This document shows positions 1 to 8,324 of a stretch of 64,000 nt of DNA, one piece after another (the first letter of the stretch is position 1; each line of letters begins with the position of its first letter). The position numbers were made by a program, and so were the translations under genes. A model generated the notes under the pieces. It made no database searches, was not told the origin of the DNA, and saw only the letters and a program-made list of their open reading frames with translations. Origin of the DNA: Durusdinium trenchii (Eukaryota > Sar > Dinophyceae > Suessiales > Symbiodiniaceae); NCBI GenBank assembly GCA_963970005.1, contig CAXAMN010001381.1, forward strand, positions 61,363 through 125,362, in the 5' to 3' direction.

Positions 1-237
1 CCGGCGATCCCAGTACACCGACGATCCTGACCCTGAACATGAGCTTAACATGGGTTGGACCATGTTCCTTCACAAGCCCAGTGGTTTTGAGAGTGTTCAC
101 CTGCAGGAGGATAAATTTTGACGCGTCCACCGAGCAAAATCAGGCCATGGCCTATGGCCGGCCCTACATGACCAATGAAGTTCACCCAAAAAAACACTCA
201 AAAACACTCAAACAAGTCAAACAAGTAACAAGATTCA

Positions 238-453
238 TCAGCTGATCCCTTCATCCATCTTCATCCATTTGGACTCATCCATCTTGAGGCGGACCAATTC
301 CGCGCCTTTTTCTGGCGGTTTTTTCCCTACTGCGCCAGGATCTTCTCCTGAGCAGGCACGAGCAGGGAAAGCACCACGCATGAAAGCCCTGCCATGTCCT
401 GCTCTAGAATTCATTGTAGAATTTTTGCTATGATTTTTAGCAGTGTTTGTCAC
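238..453 (-). CDS. Candidate exon, basic/charged peptide, unknown function
   Basis: A 71-codon open frame runs from an ATG at 453 to a TGA at 238 on the minus strand. The middle is rich in Gly, Ala and Arg and the C-terminus is charged (KMDESKWMKMDEG). The opposite strand is also open over about 236-431, giving a Ser/Pro-rich peptide (LRRTNSAPFSGGFFPTAPGS) that begins right after a CAG. The strand is therefore not settled. The minus frame is preferred because its codons look more regular (many codons starting with G or A). No family recognised. Confidence 0.27.
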   Translation of the reverse strand: MTNTAKNHSKNSTMNSRAGHGRAFMRGAFPARACSGEDPGAVGKKPPEKGAELVRLKMDESKWMKMDEGIS

Positions 454-589
454 CGAGAGGGGTCATCCTTTGCGAAAGATGAGCTTTGCAGGAGTTCAGC
501 ACTAAATGTTCACCTACTCTATGGGGCAGGATTCCAGGATTCCTGGTATTTGGAGTAATCTTCAGAATAGTTTGACGTCGAGAATCCAG

Positions 590-608
590 AAGAGAGAGAG
601 AGAGAGAG
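590..608. repeat. (GA)n microsatellite
   Basis: An uninterrupted AG dinucleotide run. It lies directly upstream of the Cys-rich small ORF at 642 and stays open in that frame, where it would encode alternating Glu and Arg. Confidence 0.9.
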
Positions 609-641
609 CCTTGCTACTTTGGTGCCAGAACAGCGAGTGGG

Positions 642-785
642 ATGAAGATGAGCCGATGTGACCGATGTGGCTCCGACCGAAGATGCCAGACCGTATCTGA
701 CAATACCATTGAGTGTCTCTTCAGAGGTGGTCTCTTGAGGGAGTTGCCATGTAAAAAACCGCCAAAAGTGATCCTTGAACCATAA
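642..785 (+). CDS. Small Cys-rich ORF, zinc-knuckle-like
   Basis: A 47-codon frame from ATG 642 to TAA 785. It starts MKMSRCDRCGSDRRCQ, with a CxxC pair followed by a third Cys, and has two more Cys further on (IEC and LPC). The spacing recalls a zinc ribbon or knuckle, but a complete four-ligand pattern cannot be assigned. The frame is open upstream through the GA repeat, so this may be an exon rather than a whole gene. The minus strand is also open across the region (519-812). Confidence 0.3.
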   Translation: MKMSRCDRCGSDRRCQTVSDNTIECLFRGGLLRELPCKKPPKVILEP

Positions 786-829
786 AGCCTGGCAAAAGTG
801 AAGGATTTGCATGGGGCCTAGCCCGTGGG

Positions 830-958
830 ATGAGGATAGTAGGTGCTAGTTCGAGCGGTCCACAACTATTCACCGAACTTGTCACCCGCACCTTCGGCAG
901 CCGAAGAACATGGTCACCTTCACCGGCAGAAGGAACATTTGTTGTCCAGTGCCCATGA
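830..958 (+). CDS. Candidate exon following the Cys-rich ORF
   Basis: The frame is open from 779 (after a TGA) to a TGA at 956-958; the first ATG is at 830. The peptide includes GPQLFTELVTRTFGSRR and WSPSPAEGTFVVQCP. It starts just as the 642-785 frame stops, one frame apart, so the two could be neighbouring exons of one gene with an unseen junction, or one broken reading frame. Confidence 0.3.
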   Translation: MRIVGASSSGPQLFTELVTRTFGSRRTWSPSPAEGTFVVQCP

Positions 959-1033
959 GAAAGCATCCATGGAGTAGTTGCCTATACAGTAGGGCCATGT
1001 TCATGGAGTAAATCATGGTAAATGTATGTGTAA

Positions 1034-1149
1034 ATGATGGTAAATGTATTGAGTCTATCCTATCACCCGGGCCCAGTGGACGATGATGGTTCAGTTGCAG
1101 GCCAAAATCTCAAGAAAAAAGTGATGTTCTTGCCCACTGACTGTTACGG
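1034..1149 (+). CDS. Candidate exon ending at a strong GTAAGT donor
   Basis: Open from ATG 1034 to 1149, where the sequence reads TACGG then GTAAGT, the best kind of eukaryotic donor. The end of the peptide reads GPVDDDGSVAGQNLKKKV followed by MFLPTDCYG. The exon would leave a two-base remainder (phase 2). Possible next exons start between about 1300 and 1350, where three CAG or TAG acceptors lie close together. Confidence 0.38.
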
Positions 1150-1307
1150 GTAAGTTCGGACAGACCCAAGTTAATAGGTATAGTTATAATCATGATCTTT
1201 TCTCCATCTGGTGAACAGATCGTCAGGCTGATATACAATCATGTCTTTCGCCACCTTGTTGCTCCTTTCACCTTGGGGATCCGGAGTTCTTTCGCAGGTA
1301 GAAATGA

Positions 1308-1541
1308 CAGTATCCAGGTGTTTCAGGGCGCGGTTTCAGGCGCTCTCAAGGTCTTGCGTGTGCCCAGAGGTCTTGGAACTGCAGTACCTTACCTTCTGCA
1401 TTTGGCGGAATGTCGTTGGTCGCCAGGGAGGAGCATGAGATGATGATGCAATGGGAGGATCGCTGGCAAGCTCAGGACAGCGAGGAAACTGCGAGTGGTT
1501 GCAGCTCCCTCACAGGCAGCCCCCTTAAAGAAGGGAACTAG
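1308..1541 (+). CDS. Candidate terminal exon
   Basis: Open from 1308 (after a TGA) to a TAG at 1539-1541. The second half is acidic and polar (GGMSLVAREEHEMMQWEDRW, then QAQDSEETASGCSSL). Possible acceptors inside the first part are TATCCAG, GTGTTTCAG and GGTTTCAG. Two other plus-strand frames are open over the same bases (1192-1443 and 1241-1438), so frame choice rests only on codon appearance and on the stop falling after a well-formed hydrophilic tail. Confidence 0.33.
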   Translation, partial: QYPGVSGRGFRRSQGLACAQRSWNCSTLPSAFGGMSLVAREEHEMMMQWEDRWQAQDSEETASGCSSLTGSPLKEGN

Positions 1542-1553
1542 CCATATATCCCA

Positions 1554-1775
1554 TTGGTCGGGGGGGTCTTCCTATTGGACATCCAGATGTCCGTAGACAC
1601 ACCCAAGTACTTCTTCCTGGATCACCCTCAAGTTAGGGCGGCAGATGGTTACCGATGGTGTGGACTGGAACAAAATCCTGAATTGTCCAAGTACCGGCAA
1701 TTCGGGAGAGTTTCTGTGGCACAGAGCCTCCATTGCAGGGGATGGGTTGTTTTTGAGGAGGGGTTGGGATTATGA
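1554..1775 (+). CDS. Candidate exon, unknown function
   Basis: A 73-codon open frame ending TGA 1773-1775. The mid part reads SVDTPKYFFLDHPQVRAADG and the end GRVSVAQSLHCRGWVVFEEG. The frame has no ATG until residue 12 or so, so if real it is an internal exon. The minus strand is open through 1633-1914. It overlaps the next open frame by four bases. Confidence 0.25.
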   Translation: MVGGVFLLDIQMSVDTPKYFFLDHPQVRAADGYRWCGLEQNPELSKYRQFGRVSVAQSLHCRGWVVFEEGLGL

Positions 1776-2137
1776 TTGAATATTTCAAGGGAGTCAGATT
1801 AGCTACAGTATATATATCTGTGGCAGCTCCCAAAGATGATGCTTTTAGATTGTGGAATTGTTCTGAATCCCGAGGTTCAGATCTACCGCGATCATTTAAG
1901 TTGCTTTTAGCCATGCGAGGCTACAGCCGCATGCCGTTGCTATCCGAGAAATTCATCCCAGTCCAAGTCCCACCTCTCCGACTCACCCGGAATGACTGTT
2001 TTCCTCTACAAACACAATTGTCAACTTCCATGTGGCGTAAGAAGCCGGAGAGCTCACATGTGGCAGATGTGAAACACACGGGGAGATTCTTGGTGCACAG
2101 CTCCAGTGGAAAACGACTTGAGAATTGCAGGAGCTAG
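1772..2137 (+). CDS. Candidate exon, 121-codon ORF
   Basis: Open from ATG 1772 to TAG 2137. The peptide is basic, with Lys/Arg-rich stretches (LPRSFKLLLAMRGYSRM). In the same frame a second open stretch runs from 2171 to 2386, separated by the TAG. An overlapping frame, 2073-2270, is also open and ends in a hydrophobic segment (IPFLKWIAVVSFNVKFL). Which one is real cannot be told from sequence alone. Confidence 0.25.
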   Translation: MIEYFKGVRLATVYISVAAPKDDAFRLWNCSESRGSDLPRSFKLLLAMRGYSRMPLLSEKFIPVQVPPLRLTRNDCFPLQTQLSTSMWRKKPESSHVADVKHTGRFLVHSSSGKRLENCRS

Positions 2138-2270
2138 AGCAGAGAGAAGAGTTTCTGCAAGGAGGAGCGGATGTTGGGGACGATCTTCCGGGAAGATCCC
2201 TTTTCTGAAATGGATTGCCGTGGTTTCTTTCAACGTGAAGTTTCTACCGCAACAAAAACCAGTAGCATGA
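2073..2270 (+). CDS. Alternative overlapping ORF with hydrophobic segment
   Basis: A 65-codon stop-to-stop frame, one base out of register with the ORF at 1772. It carries an Arg-rich stretch (AGARAERRVSARRSG) followed by a possible membrane segment (LKWIAVVSFNVKFL). It has no internal ATG near its start, so it would be an internal or terminal exon. Kept as a rival reading of the same DNA. Confidence 0.2.
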   Translation, partial: NTRGDSWCTAPVENDLRIAGARAERRVSARRSGCWGRSSGKIPFLKWIAVVSFNVKFLPQQKPVA

Positions 2271-2343
2271 GGTATTTTCTCAAAACACCGAGAATACCTG
2301 TTCTTTTGTCCAACTCTCAAGGATTCCTCCACCCAGCTGTGTC

Positions 2344-2718
2344 TTGGAGAATTCTAAGGCATGCCGCCTCGTTTTCGGGGGACTGAGCCACCCTCAGCGC
2401 GGGTTGGTCCCGCGACCGATCGGTCGTCACCGGTTGGACATGGCCGGCACTGAGAGGGTCGTTTGGAGGCTTTTGGGGGGTTCGTCACCACTGAAACTCT
2501 GGCGGCTTCGCTCCTGGGAATCCCTCCGGAGCTCCTGGTGTCTGGTCGAATTCACAGCTAAAGTCAGGTCTTGGACGTGTGAGATCTCCTGGAAGTCACA
2601 TGATGTCACATATGAGTCTGCCAAGCCAAGCAACCCCCAAAATTTCCCAAAAGTCCTGGTCCTTGTCATTTATCATGGGCCCAGGAGTTCTCAGCTATCA
2701 TGGGCCCTGGTTGTTTAG
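2344..2718 (+). CDS. ORF in GC-rich segment, strand uncertain
   Basis: A 124-codon open frame. The most exon-like stretch lies near 2440-2580 (AGTERVVWRLLGGSSPLKLW). A possible donor, GTGTGAG, follows GAC near 2576. The minus strand is also open over 2427-2669 with an equally plausible Ser/Arg-rich peptide (RRDSQERSRQSFSGDEPPKS). I cannot choose between them. Confidence 0.18.
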   Translation: MENSKACRLVFGGLSHPQRGLVPRPIGRHRLDMAGTERVVWRLLGGSSPLKLWRLRSWESLRSSWCLVEFTAKVRSWTCEISWKSHDVTYESAKPSNPQNFPKVLVLVIYHGPRSSQLSWALVV

Positions 2719-2884
2719 GGGAATCAATCAAGAGCCACTCTGAAGAACTGACGGTCACGGCTTTTACCTAGCGGCTGACGTAAAGGTTTCAGACCATCAC
2801 TGTATTCAGATCAGGTGTTCCTCCAAGCTCGTCGATGACGAATGAAATAGCATGAAAATAGGCTATTCTGCGTAGGTGGACACT

Positions 2885-2989
2885 GGACATCGATAGGCTC
2901 CATGTATGGAATATATGCCTACATTGACCCCCCAAACCACCCAATGTATGCATGATTTTGCACGTATGGCATACATGGAGCGTCTGGGA
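2885..2989. mobile_element. Inverted-repeat element, family A, copy 1
   Basis: The left side reads GGCTCCATGTATGGAATATA and the right side CATACATGGAGCGTCTGGGA, which are imperfect reverse complements. The core carries the family's internal string CATTGACCCCCCAAACCACC, then CAATGTATGCAT. No coding capacity. The length and structure fit a miniature inverted-repeat transposable element. Confidence 0.6.
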
Positions 2990-3104
2990 CATGCCATGTG
3001 GGGCCTGAAGCCATCCGTTTTTTGGGCTGGGCATTCTTGGACCGCTGGGCATCGTGTGGCCTTGGTTCTAGCACCAATTCAGAAGAACTGCGCGAGAGAA
3101 CCTG

Positions 3105-3195
3105 TCCCAGACGCTCCATGTATGGTATATATGTCTAGATTGACCCCTGAAACCACCCCAATGTAGGCATATATGGCATACATGGAGTGTCTGGG
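3105..3195. mobile_element. Inverted-repeat element, family A, copy 2
   Basis: The ends TCCCAGACGCTCCATGTATG and CATACATGGAGTGTCTGGG pair with one mismatch. The core is ATTGACCCCTGAAACCACCC followed by CAATGTAGGCATATATGG. Copy 1 ends 115 bases upstream, and the right end of copy 1 and left end of copy 2 face each other as an inverted repeat (2970-3122). Confidence 0.7.
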
Positions 3196-3445
3196 TGTGT
3201 TTCTTGTTTTTTCAATTGCACAGTTTGAGGCCCAAACACAGTTTGTGGAAGGTCGTATACGTATAAGCTTGACACAGAGACAAAAGCCTTTGCGTAACAG
3301 AGCAAAACGGGCCAGTTACACTTGAATCTGCTAGCACCACACCAGAGAAAGTCCCAGAAGTCAACCAGAAACTCTTCCCAAGGGCTCCATGGCACAATTA
3401 TGCCCTTCCTTTGGGTGGTCTTAGTGGTGAAGATAAAGATAGGTT

Positions 3446-3667
3446 TTGCTGAAGGAAGTCAATGCAAAACATAGAACCACGTTGAACTCTCAGAACCTTC
3501 CAACAGGTTCCCTTCTTGGAAAATGTTGGAAGGGCCTGGAGGAGGATTCTGGTAGTTCGACTCCCAGATGGACTGCCGGCTTCTCGTCCAGGAGAAGATT
3601 GCCCAACCCCATCCTTCGGATTCGAGGCAGCCGCGGCGACACATCTCACGCGACATCACGCGACTAA
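3446..3667 (+). CDS. Candidate exon, basic C-terminus
   Basis: A 73-codon frame to TAA 3667. The N-terminal part is polar (EVNAKHRTTLNSQNLPTGSL) and the rest rich in Ser, Arg and Pro (GFSSRRRLPNPILRIRGSRG). It sits between family A copies and the GGAGGCC array. The minus strand is open too (3459-3659). Confidence 0.25.
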   Translation: MLKEVNAKHRTTLNSQNLPTGSLLGKCWKGLEEDSGSSTPRWTAGFSSRRRLPNPILRIRGSRGDTSHATSRD

Positions 3668-3702
3668 AGAGTTCAGTTTATAACCACTAACTGCTTTGAC
3701 AA

Positions 3703-3869
3703 CTAGAAGCTACTAGTAACAAGAAGCTATTAGGTTGGAGGCCATCGCTTAGGTTGGAGGCCATCGCCACTAGGTAGGAGGCCATCCCTATTGGGTTGGA
3801 GGCCATCGCTATTGGGTTCTGGAGGCCATCGATACTAGTAACAAGAAGCTACCCACAAGCTACTAGTAG
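3703..3869 (+). repeat. GGAGGCC dispersed repeat, five units
   Basis: Five degenerate copies of GGTTGGAGGCCATCGCTA are bracketed by CTAGTAACAAGAAGCTAC on both sides. The same two motifs recur at 9.8, 13.6, 17.8, 22.8, 24.8 and 63.4 kb. Such repeats are, from memory, typical of Symbiodiniaceae assemblies. Confidence 0.85.
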
Positions 3870-3909
3870 AACATATATATATATATATAGACATATATAT
3901 ATATATATA
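3870..3909. repeat. (AT)n microsatellite
   Basis: Two AT runs separated by a short GACAT interruption, directly after the GGAGGCC array. Confidence 0.9.
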
Positions 3910-4120
3910 CGTGGAAACTCAAACAACCAGAAACAAGAACCTCAGAAGCCGGCCCCAAAAGGGGAAGGATTTTGAAGGTCCAGACCCCTGCTTCAGATGT
4001 CGCGTCTATCCCTGGATCGTTGGTTCTGAACCGCAGTTTCCATTTCGCTATGACCATCACTGCTTTTGACCGTTCCAGAGGATCCAAGGTTCGGGCTTTC
4101 CAGCCTCAGAGGGGCCTCCC

Positions 4121-4306
4121 GGTGTCTGACATGGCATGCCAGTCAATACCTATACCTTGGGGGTGGTTTGAGGGATCAATGTATGCCAGTGAATCCAAAT
4201 AAAATCGTAATATGTTTATATGTTGAAACAATATCGGAATATGTTATAATATTATATGACATATTTGATATTGTCATATAATGTATTCCATACATGGACT
4301 CTCCTG
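4121..4306. mobile_element. Family A element with AT-rich insertion, degenerate
   Basis: The string GGGGGTGGTTTGAGGGATCA then ATGTATGCCAG is the reverse complement of the family A core, and the right edge reads CCATACATGGACTCTCC, close to the family terminus. Between them is an AT-rich palindrome centred near 4265 (ATTATATGACATATTTG against ATTGTCATATAAT). The copy is larger than the others by about 90 bases. Confidence 0.5.
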
Positions 4307-4461
4307 TGCAAGTGCGGGCTTCCCACCTGTTGCTTTTGCGGGCGTTCCGTGTGGATGCACACTTTGCGAGGCTTCTCCCCACGAGGTGCCGAAGAAGATG
4401 AGTCACTCTGAGACCTTAGAGGAGCTTGGGTCCGGTGGGTGTGAGGGTGGCAAAGCCACAC
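4281..4461 (+). CDS. Two-exon gene, 5' exon
   Basis: Open from ATG 4281. The peptide contains a Cys-rich stretch (FAGVPCGCTLCEASP) followed by an acidic, polar region (MSHSETLEELGSGGCEGGKA). It ends at 4461 before a perfect GTGAGT donor, leaving one base over. Codons across 4310-4460 are regular. The exon start is uncertain because its first 25 bases overlap the edge of a degenerate family A element; the true 5' end may be an acceptor or a later ATG (MSHSET at about 4398). Confidence 0.5.
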
Positions 4462-4687
4462 GTGAGTGGTCAGACTGCAGATGGCTGCGTGTCTTGATTT
4501 TTTCGTTCACAGAGGTTGGCGTATATATAGACTCAGACTTATCATGTAAACATAGACTGAGGACAGTGTATTGCGTCATATGTTTATCCAACCCCGAGGG
4601 GCTTCAGAAACAGGTGGTTGTGTGATACAAAGCTTGCCACGCGACCAATCACAAGCATTGAGAATCTCGAGGGGATTTTGTTTTCAG

Positions 4688-4923
4688 TTCGCGCCACTGT
4701 GCCACCACTGGGCGTGTCGATGTCAATCATGAACTCCAGGCATCTTGTTCTTATGAGGTTTGGGCCGGGCACCGATGGTAGTAGACGGGCCTTAGATCTT
4801 GAGGGCTTTGGGAGTTTCACCAATTATAAGTTGAGATATCTTGAAGCTGAGATCGTTGAGTCACTATATGTTGAGTCACTATATAATCATGATGAATTGA
4901 ATTTCAGCCTTCCTGGTAATTAG
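4688..4923 (+). CDS. Two-exon gene, 3' exon
   Basis: Preceded by GATTTTGTTTTCAG, a good acceptor. The single base left by the upstream exon joins TT here to make CTT (Leu), and the frame then continues RATVPPLGVSMSIMNSRHLV and LMRFGPGTDGSRRALDLEGF to a TAA at 4923. The phase match across a 226-base GT-AG intron (4462-4687) is the best internal gene evidence in this part. An alternative donor lies at 4778 (GTAGTA). Function not recognised. Confidence 0.5.
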
Positions 4924-5336
4924 CGGTGCATGGTGCATACAAAGAACCACATCCATTGTTGAGGCAAGGCAAAGACTAATGTAATGAATCCTTTCACAAT
5001 GCAAGGGGATGCCCTCTCAACCGACCAAGGATTATGACAGCGACTGCTAGTAATGGAAATTCGAGCGACTTGCAGATGACTCGGAATAAGGCTGTAAGCC
5101 TTGAGACTTTTAGGGAACGTGTGACGTAAAAATGACCCTAACGGCCTAACAAAAACAAAAGGAACTGAGATGGCTTCCAATGTCCTCTAAACTCATCAGG
5201 TATTGAAGAACAGGTGGCAGCAAAAGGACAGCGATAGGAATATCAGTGGCGAAGACGGCATCAAAAACCAAGCCCTTTTTCCCCACCTGTCAGGTGAGAG
5301 TTGTTTTAATTTGCTCTAATTTTGTCATTTGCCGTC

Positions 5337-5600
5337 GACCTCCTCCTCCTCCTCCTCCTCCGCCTCGTCCTCCTCCTCCGGACCTCAACCGCAAGTGCAG
5401 GATGACAGTGGCTGTGTTCCCCGCCGGACCTCAACCGCAAGTGCAGGATGCCATTGTTGTCCGCCAGACCTCAACTGCGAGGGTCGCGTGCAAAATTCCC
5501 CGCTGGACCTCAACTGCGAGACACTGCGAGAGTCGCTCCCGCTGGACCTCAACCGCCAGGGTCGCGTGGCAGTGTTCCCCGCCGTTCTCGACCGCGAGAT
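5337..5600 (+). repeat. CTCC tract plus GACCTCAAC minisatellite
   Basis: A CTCCTC run (5337-5380) leads into about five degenerate units of 40-50 bases that each begin GGACCTCAACYGCRAG and contain GTGTTCCCCGC. The block is open in two plus-strand frames (5246-5602 and 5329-5649), giving low-complexity Ser or Leu-Asp-Leu-Asn peptides. A related stretch lies at 49755-49812. I regard the ORFs as products of the repeat. Confidence 0.85.
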
Positions 5601-5608
5601 AGAACGCC

Positions 5609-5958
5609 GAAAAGAATGTCAGAAGACGTGCGGAAGATATGCCAGATAGACTGTCAGAAAGAATGGCAAAAGATATGCCAGAAAGAATGTCAGAAGATAT
5701 GCCAGAAAGAATGTCAGAAGATATGCCAGAATGAATGTCAGAAGAGACGTGAGACAGAATGCCAGAAGATATGCCAGACAGAATGTAACGTCAGCAGACT
5801 TGCCAGAATGAATGTCAGAAGAGACGCCAGAAAGAAGCCAGAAGATATGCCAGAAAGAATGTCAGCAGATATGCCAGAATGAATGTCAGAAGAGATGCCA
5901 GACAAAATGTCAATCAGAATGTCAGAAGATATGGCAGAAAGAATGCCGAAATAGTCCT
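5609..5958 (+). repeat. 24-bp tandem array (CAGAAAGAATGTCAGAAG type)
   Basis: About fourteen degenerate 24-base units built from GCCAGAAAGAATGTCAGAAG plus ATAT. Because 24 is a multiple of three, one frame (5448-5882) stays open and reads KICQKECQ repeats; another gives MSEETPERSQ-type peptides. The array ends shortly before the 31-base border shared with 50.4 kb. Confidence 0.92.
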
Positions 5959-5985
5959 TCAATACATGCCAGGAAATTTGTCAGA

Positions 5986-6016
5986 TTGAATTGTCATGGT
6001 GGGGATCACTCGAAGT
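5986..6016 (+). repeat. 31-base border shared with 50419-50449
   Basis: This stretch, containing GTCATGGTGGGGATCACTCG, differs at one base from positions 50419-50449. It follows the tandem array at both loci. Confidence 0.9.
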
Positions 6017-6052
6017 GCTTAATGACATAGGGGAAATGTAAGTCTTGAAAAT

Positions 6053-6391
6053 GTGTTGAGCAATTGTTCATACCGCGACAAACCACTCTTTCATGGCGAG
6101 CTCTCGGTTGAAGATCAACGCTGGTTGGCCCGTCAACACGCCCCTTTGAAAACGATAAAACTATATTTGGTCACGCGCTTCCAGACGCCTGTTATTTTTC
6201 TGTTTCGTATGGAAATTGTGCCCTGGTATTCCGCACATGCCCGAAAGTTGTTTAAGTACACCTTTAAACAAAACCATTCGTATTCAGCGACCGGATGCCA
6301 GTTTTCCGAGTGCACTCAGTACGTTGTCAGATTTTTTTCCTGTCAGAGTCCTTCTGCATATGTACTGGCACACGGAGTTTCAACCGTGTGA
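6053..6391 (+). CDS. Candidate exon in AT-rich flank, 112-codon ORF
   Basis: A 112-codon frame in sequence too AT-rich to favour long frames by chance. It starts polar (RDKPLFHGELSVEDQRWLAR) and turns aromatic and hydrophobic (TRFQTPVIFLFRMEIVPWYS). It starts about 35 bases after the shared border. No splice signals stand out. Confidence 0.25.
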   Translation: MLSNCSYRDKPLFHGELSVEDQRWLARQHAPLKTIKLYLVTRFQTPVIFLFRMEIVPWYSAHARKLFKYTFKQNHSYSATGCQFSECTQYVVRFFSCQSPSAYVLAHGVSTV

Positions 6392-6988
6392 CGTGGAAGT
6401 GTTTATTTTGCAACTACTCTCTATATCTTTATTTGTTGCGTGGGTGCAACTCCGCTAAGTTTTTGTTGGGCAACTCTTTTACTTCTGCAATCAGTAGTCA
6501 CATATGTGTAACTGTTTAAATATAATCAACCGCAAGAGACTGAGCGGCCCTTGGCCAGCACAGAGCACTGTTTGGCCATCTGAACCATCGGATTCATGTT
6601 CAATGTTCATGTCGGCGAGCCAGTGGACAAAAGGAAATGCTGCAACATTTGATGGTCTATAACAATCTGTACATGACATCAATAGGGAAAGCTCGTGAGA
6701 AACAAAACTAAAACGCAACAAGACCACCAGGATCTTCAAAAACGCCACAACCCCCCAGGCAACTGTGCATACCGTTCAAGGGGTTCCCAATGAACTACTC
6801 TACACGAGACTACACATATATATATATACCCGTGAGCATAAACCTTACGAAATCATGACCCTGGGTGTCCAGATGTCCATTGACTTTGTAAGGACCCATT
6901 TTGCTACCCAGACTTGGATGGCATCTCCATTTCACACCCCTTGGATGCTGTTGGTAGAACGTTTTTGTGACTGTCTCTGTATGTTGTT
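6392..6988. other. Low-information spacer
   Basis: AT-rich sequence with a TATATA run near 6822. Short frames on both strands have no splice support. I see no element copies here. Confidence 0.5.
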
Positions 6989-7173
6989 GTGCTACAACAT
7001 CATGATCCCCATGCTTCCCCCCTTCGTTCCACCGAGCTCCGACGCCTCCAGCGCCGTCAGGAGGACGAGTTCGCTGCGGAGGTCCGCGCCATTTGCGGCG
7101 ACACCTCGGTGGAACTTGGACCTCCGGTGGCGCCACGGGAGGCGCGTGGACGGCCGGGGCGGTGCGTCGTTGG
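6989..7173 (+). CDS. Candidate exon ending at GTGAGC donor
   Basis: A GC-rich segment, open for 61 codons, ends in TTGG followed by GTGAGC. The peptide begins near the useful part with LRSTELRRLQRRQEDEFAAE and continues VRAICGDTSVELGPPVAPRE, then GC-rich Arg/Gly sequence. The charged helix-like start suggests a coiled-coil or linker. The exon start is not defined. The minus strand is also open (6810-7136). Confidence 0.38.
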
Positions 7174-8169
7174 GTGAGCTGCGAGGGGTGCCAGCCTGAG
7201 CAGGTTTGGTTGTCAGTGGGAGTGTAGGTAATTGGTTCGGTGATTCGTGTTGGAAATGGTGACGTTAAAGCTGCTTCCCTAGGTTCGTTGGATCGTTTTG
7301 GTGTTGGACCTCAAAAAAGGAAATGTCAAGGTTTGCCAGCGGAAGAGCTAAATTGCCTGTATCGATGATAGATTTCTATGGACTTTTTCCTATCACAGTG
7401 GACTTTCATGACCAGGTACAACAGAAGGGCATCCTGTTGGTATCCATGTGGAGACGAAAATAAAAAGAAACAAAGGATGTTCATTAAGCGAACCAACCAC
7501 TTCTAGTGGATAGATTTTAGACACGGATTCACATGATTTTTGCTAGGGAAAACCAGGTGTTTGATTGTTTGTCGGGGGGTTCTGCTATGGATTCACTGGC
7601 ACCTTCTCAGGTTCGGTGGATTGGACCATCGATTCGCCATCGTTGAAGACATCCCGTCACAGACCGGGTGGCCGCTCAGGCGAAGCCTCGAGTGACTGTG
7701 GTTGGCGGCTGCCTCAGCGTGCCCTGAGACAGAGAAGTGGCGAAGGGAAGATACAGAAGTAGTTTTAGACATGGTCGTTGTAGTCTTCAGAGATTCGCAG
7801 GTGCATTTGAATAAATTTGAATGTGAGACAGATCAAACACAGTGGGACATCATGTATATAATACTATATAATCATATTTCAAGTCGATGAGCTGGTCTTG
7901 GGTCTTCAATGCCCTGAAAGGAGTCATACGTGCTCCAGTCCTTTAGTAGAGGGGCTTTGTGACCATGAGCCGCTATACTTCCGTTGAGGACAAGAGACAT
8001 ATTGCAGTATATATGAACCCAGCAGAAGTGCAGTAAGTCAGCTCAACTTCATGATTTTAGTTGTCCAGAGATGTCCAGAGTGCTTGGAACATCAATCCCT
8101 AGATCAAATATTAACAATGAACAATAATTACAACACGTATTTTCCTGGTTTGTCAAAGGCCTGTAAAAA
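7174..8169. other. Spacer without supported gene
   Basis: Mixed-composition sequence. Two short frames (7565-7762, 7702-7890) overlap but have no splice support. Nothing repetitive was seen. Confidence 0.4.
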
Positions 8170-8189
8170 GTCACTTTGAAGAAGCTGGA
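8170..8189 (-). repeat. Solo half of fold-back element C
   Basis: GTCACTTTGAAGAAGCTGGA is the exact reverse complement of 24601-24620, the outer left arm of the perfect fold-back element at 24.6 kb. Confidence 0.6.
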
Positions 8190-8324
8190 TGTGTGTTCTT
8201 GGTGTCACGCCCCGTCACCGCTGTACGATTCTTTTTTTTGCGCAATTGCTGCCAATTTCGTATGGTATGCAATGTTTTCTGATTTGCGCAGGGCCACTGG
8301 TGGGAAATATTATGCATTTCAATG

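Noticed and set aside
3550-3565. GTTCGACTCCC, like a tRNA B box
   Set aside because: No A box at the right distance, no acceptor-stem pairing and no cloverleaf. No tRNA gene was found anywhere in the window.
5609-5958. Regular 24-base units that could look like a CRISPR array
   Set aside because: Units abut without spacers, they vary in every copy, there are no cas genes, and the DNA is eukaryotic.
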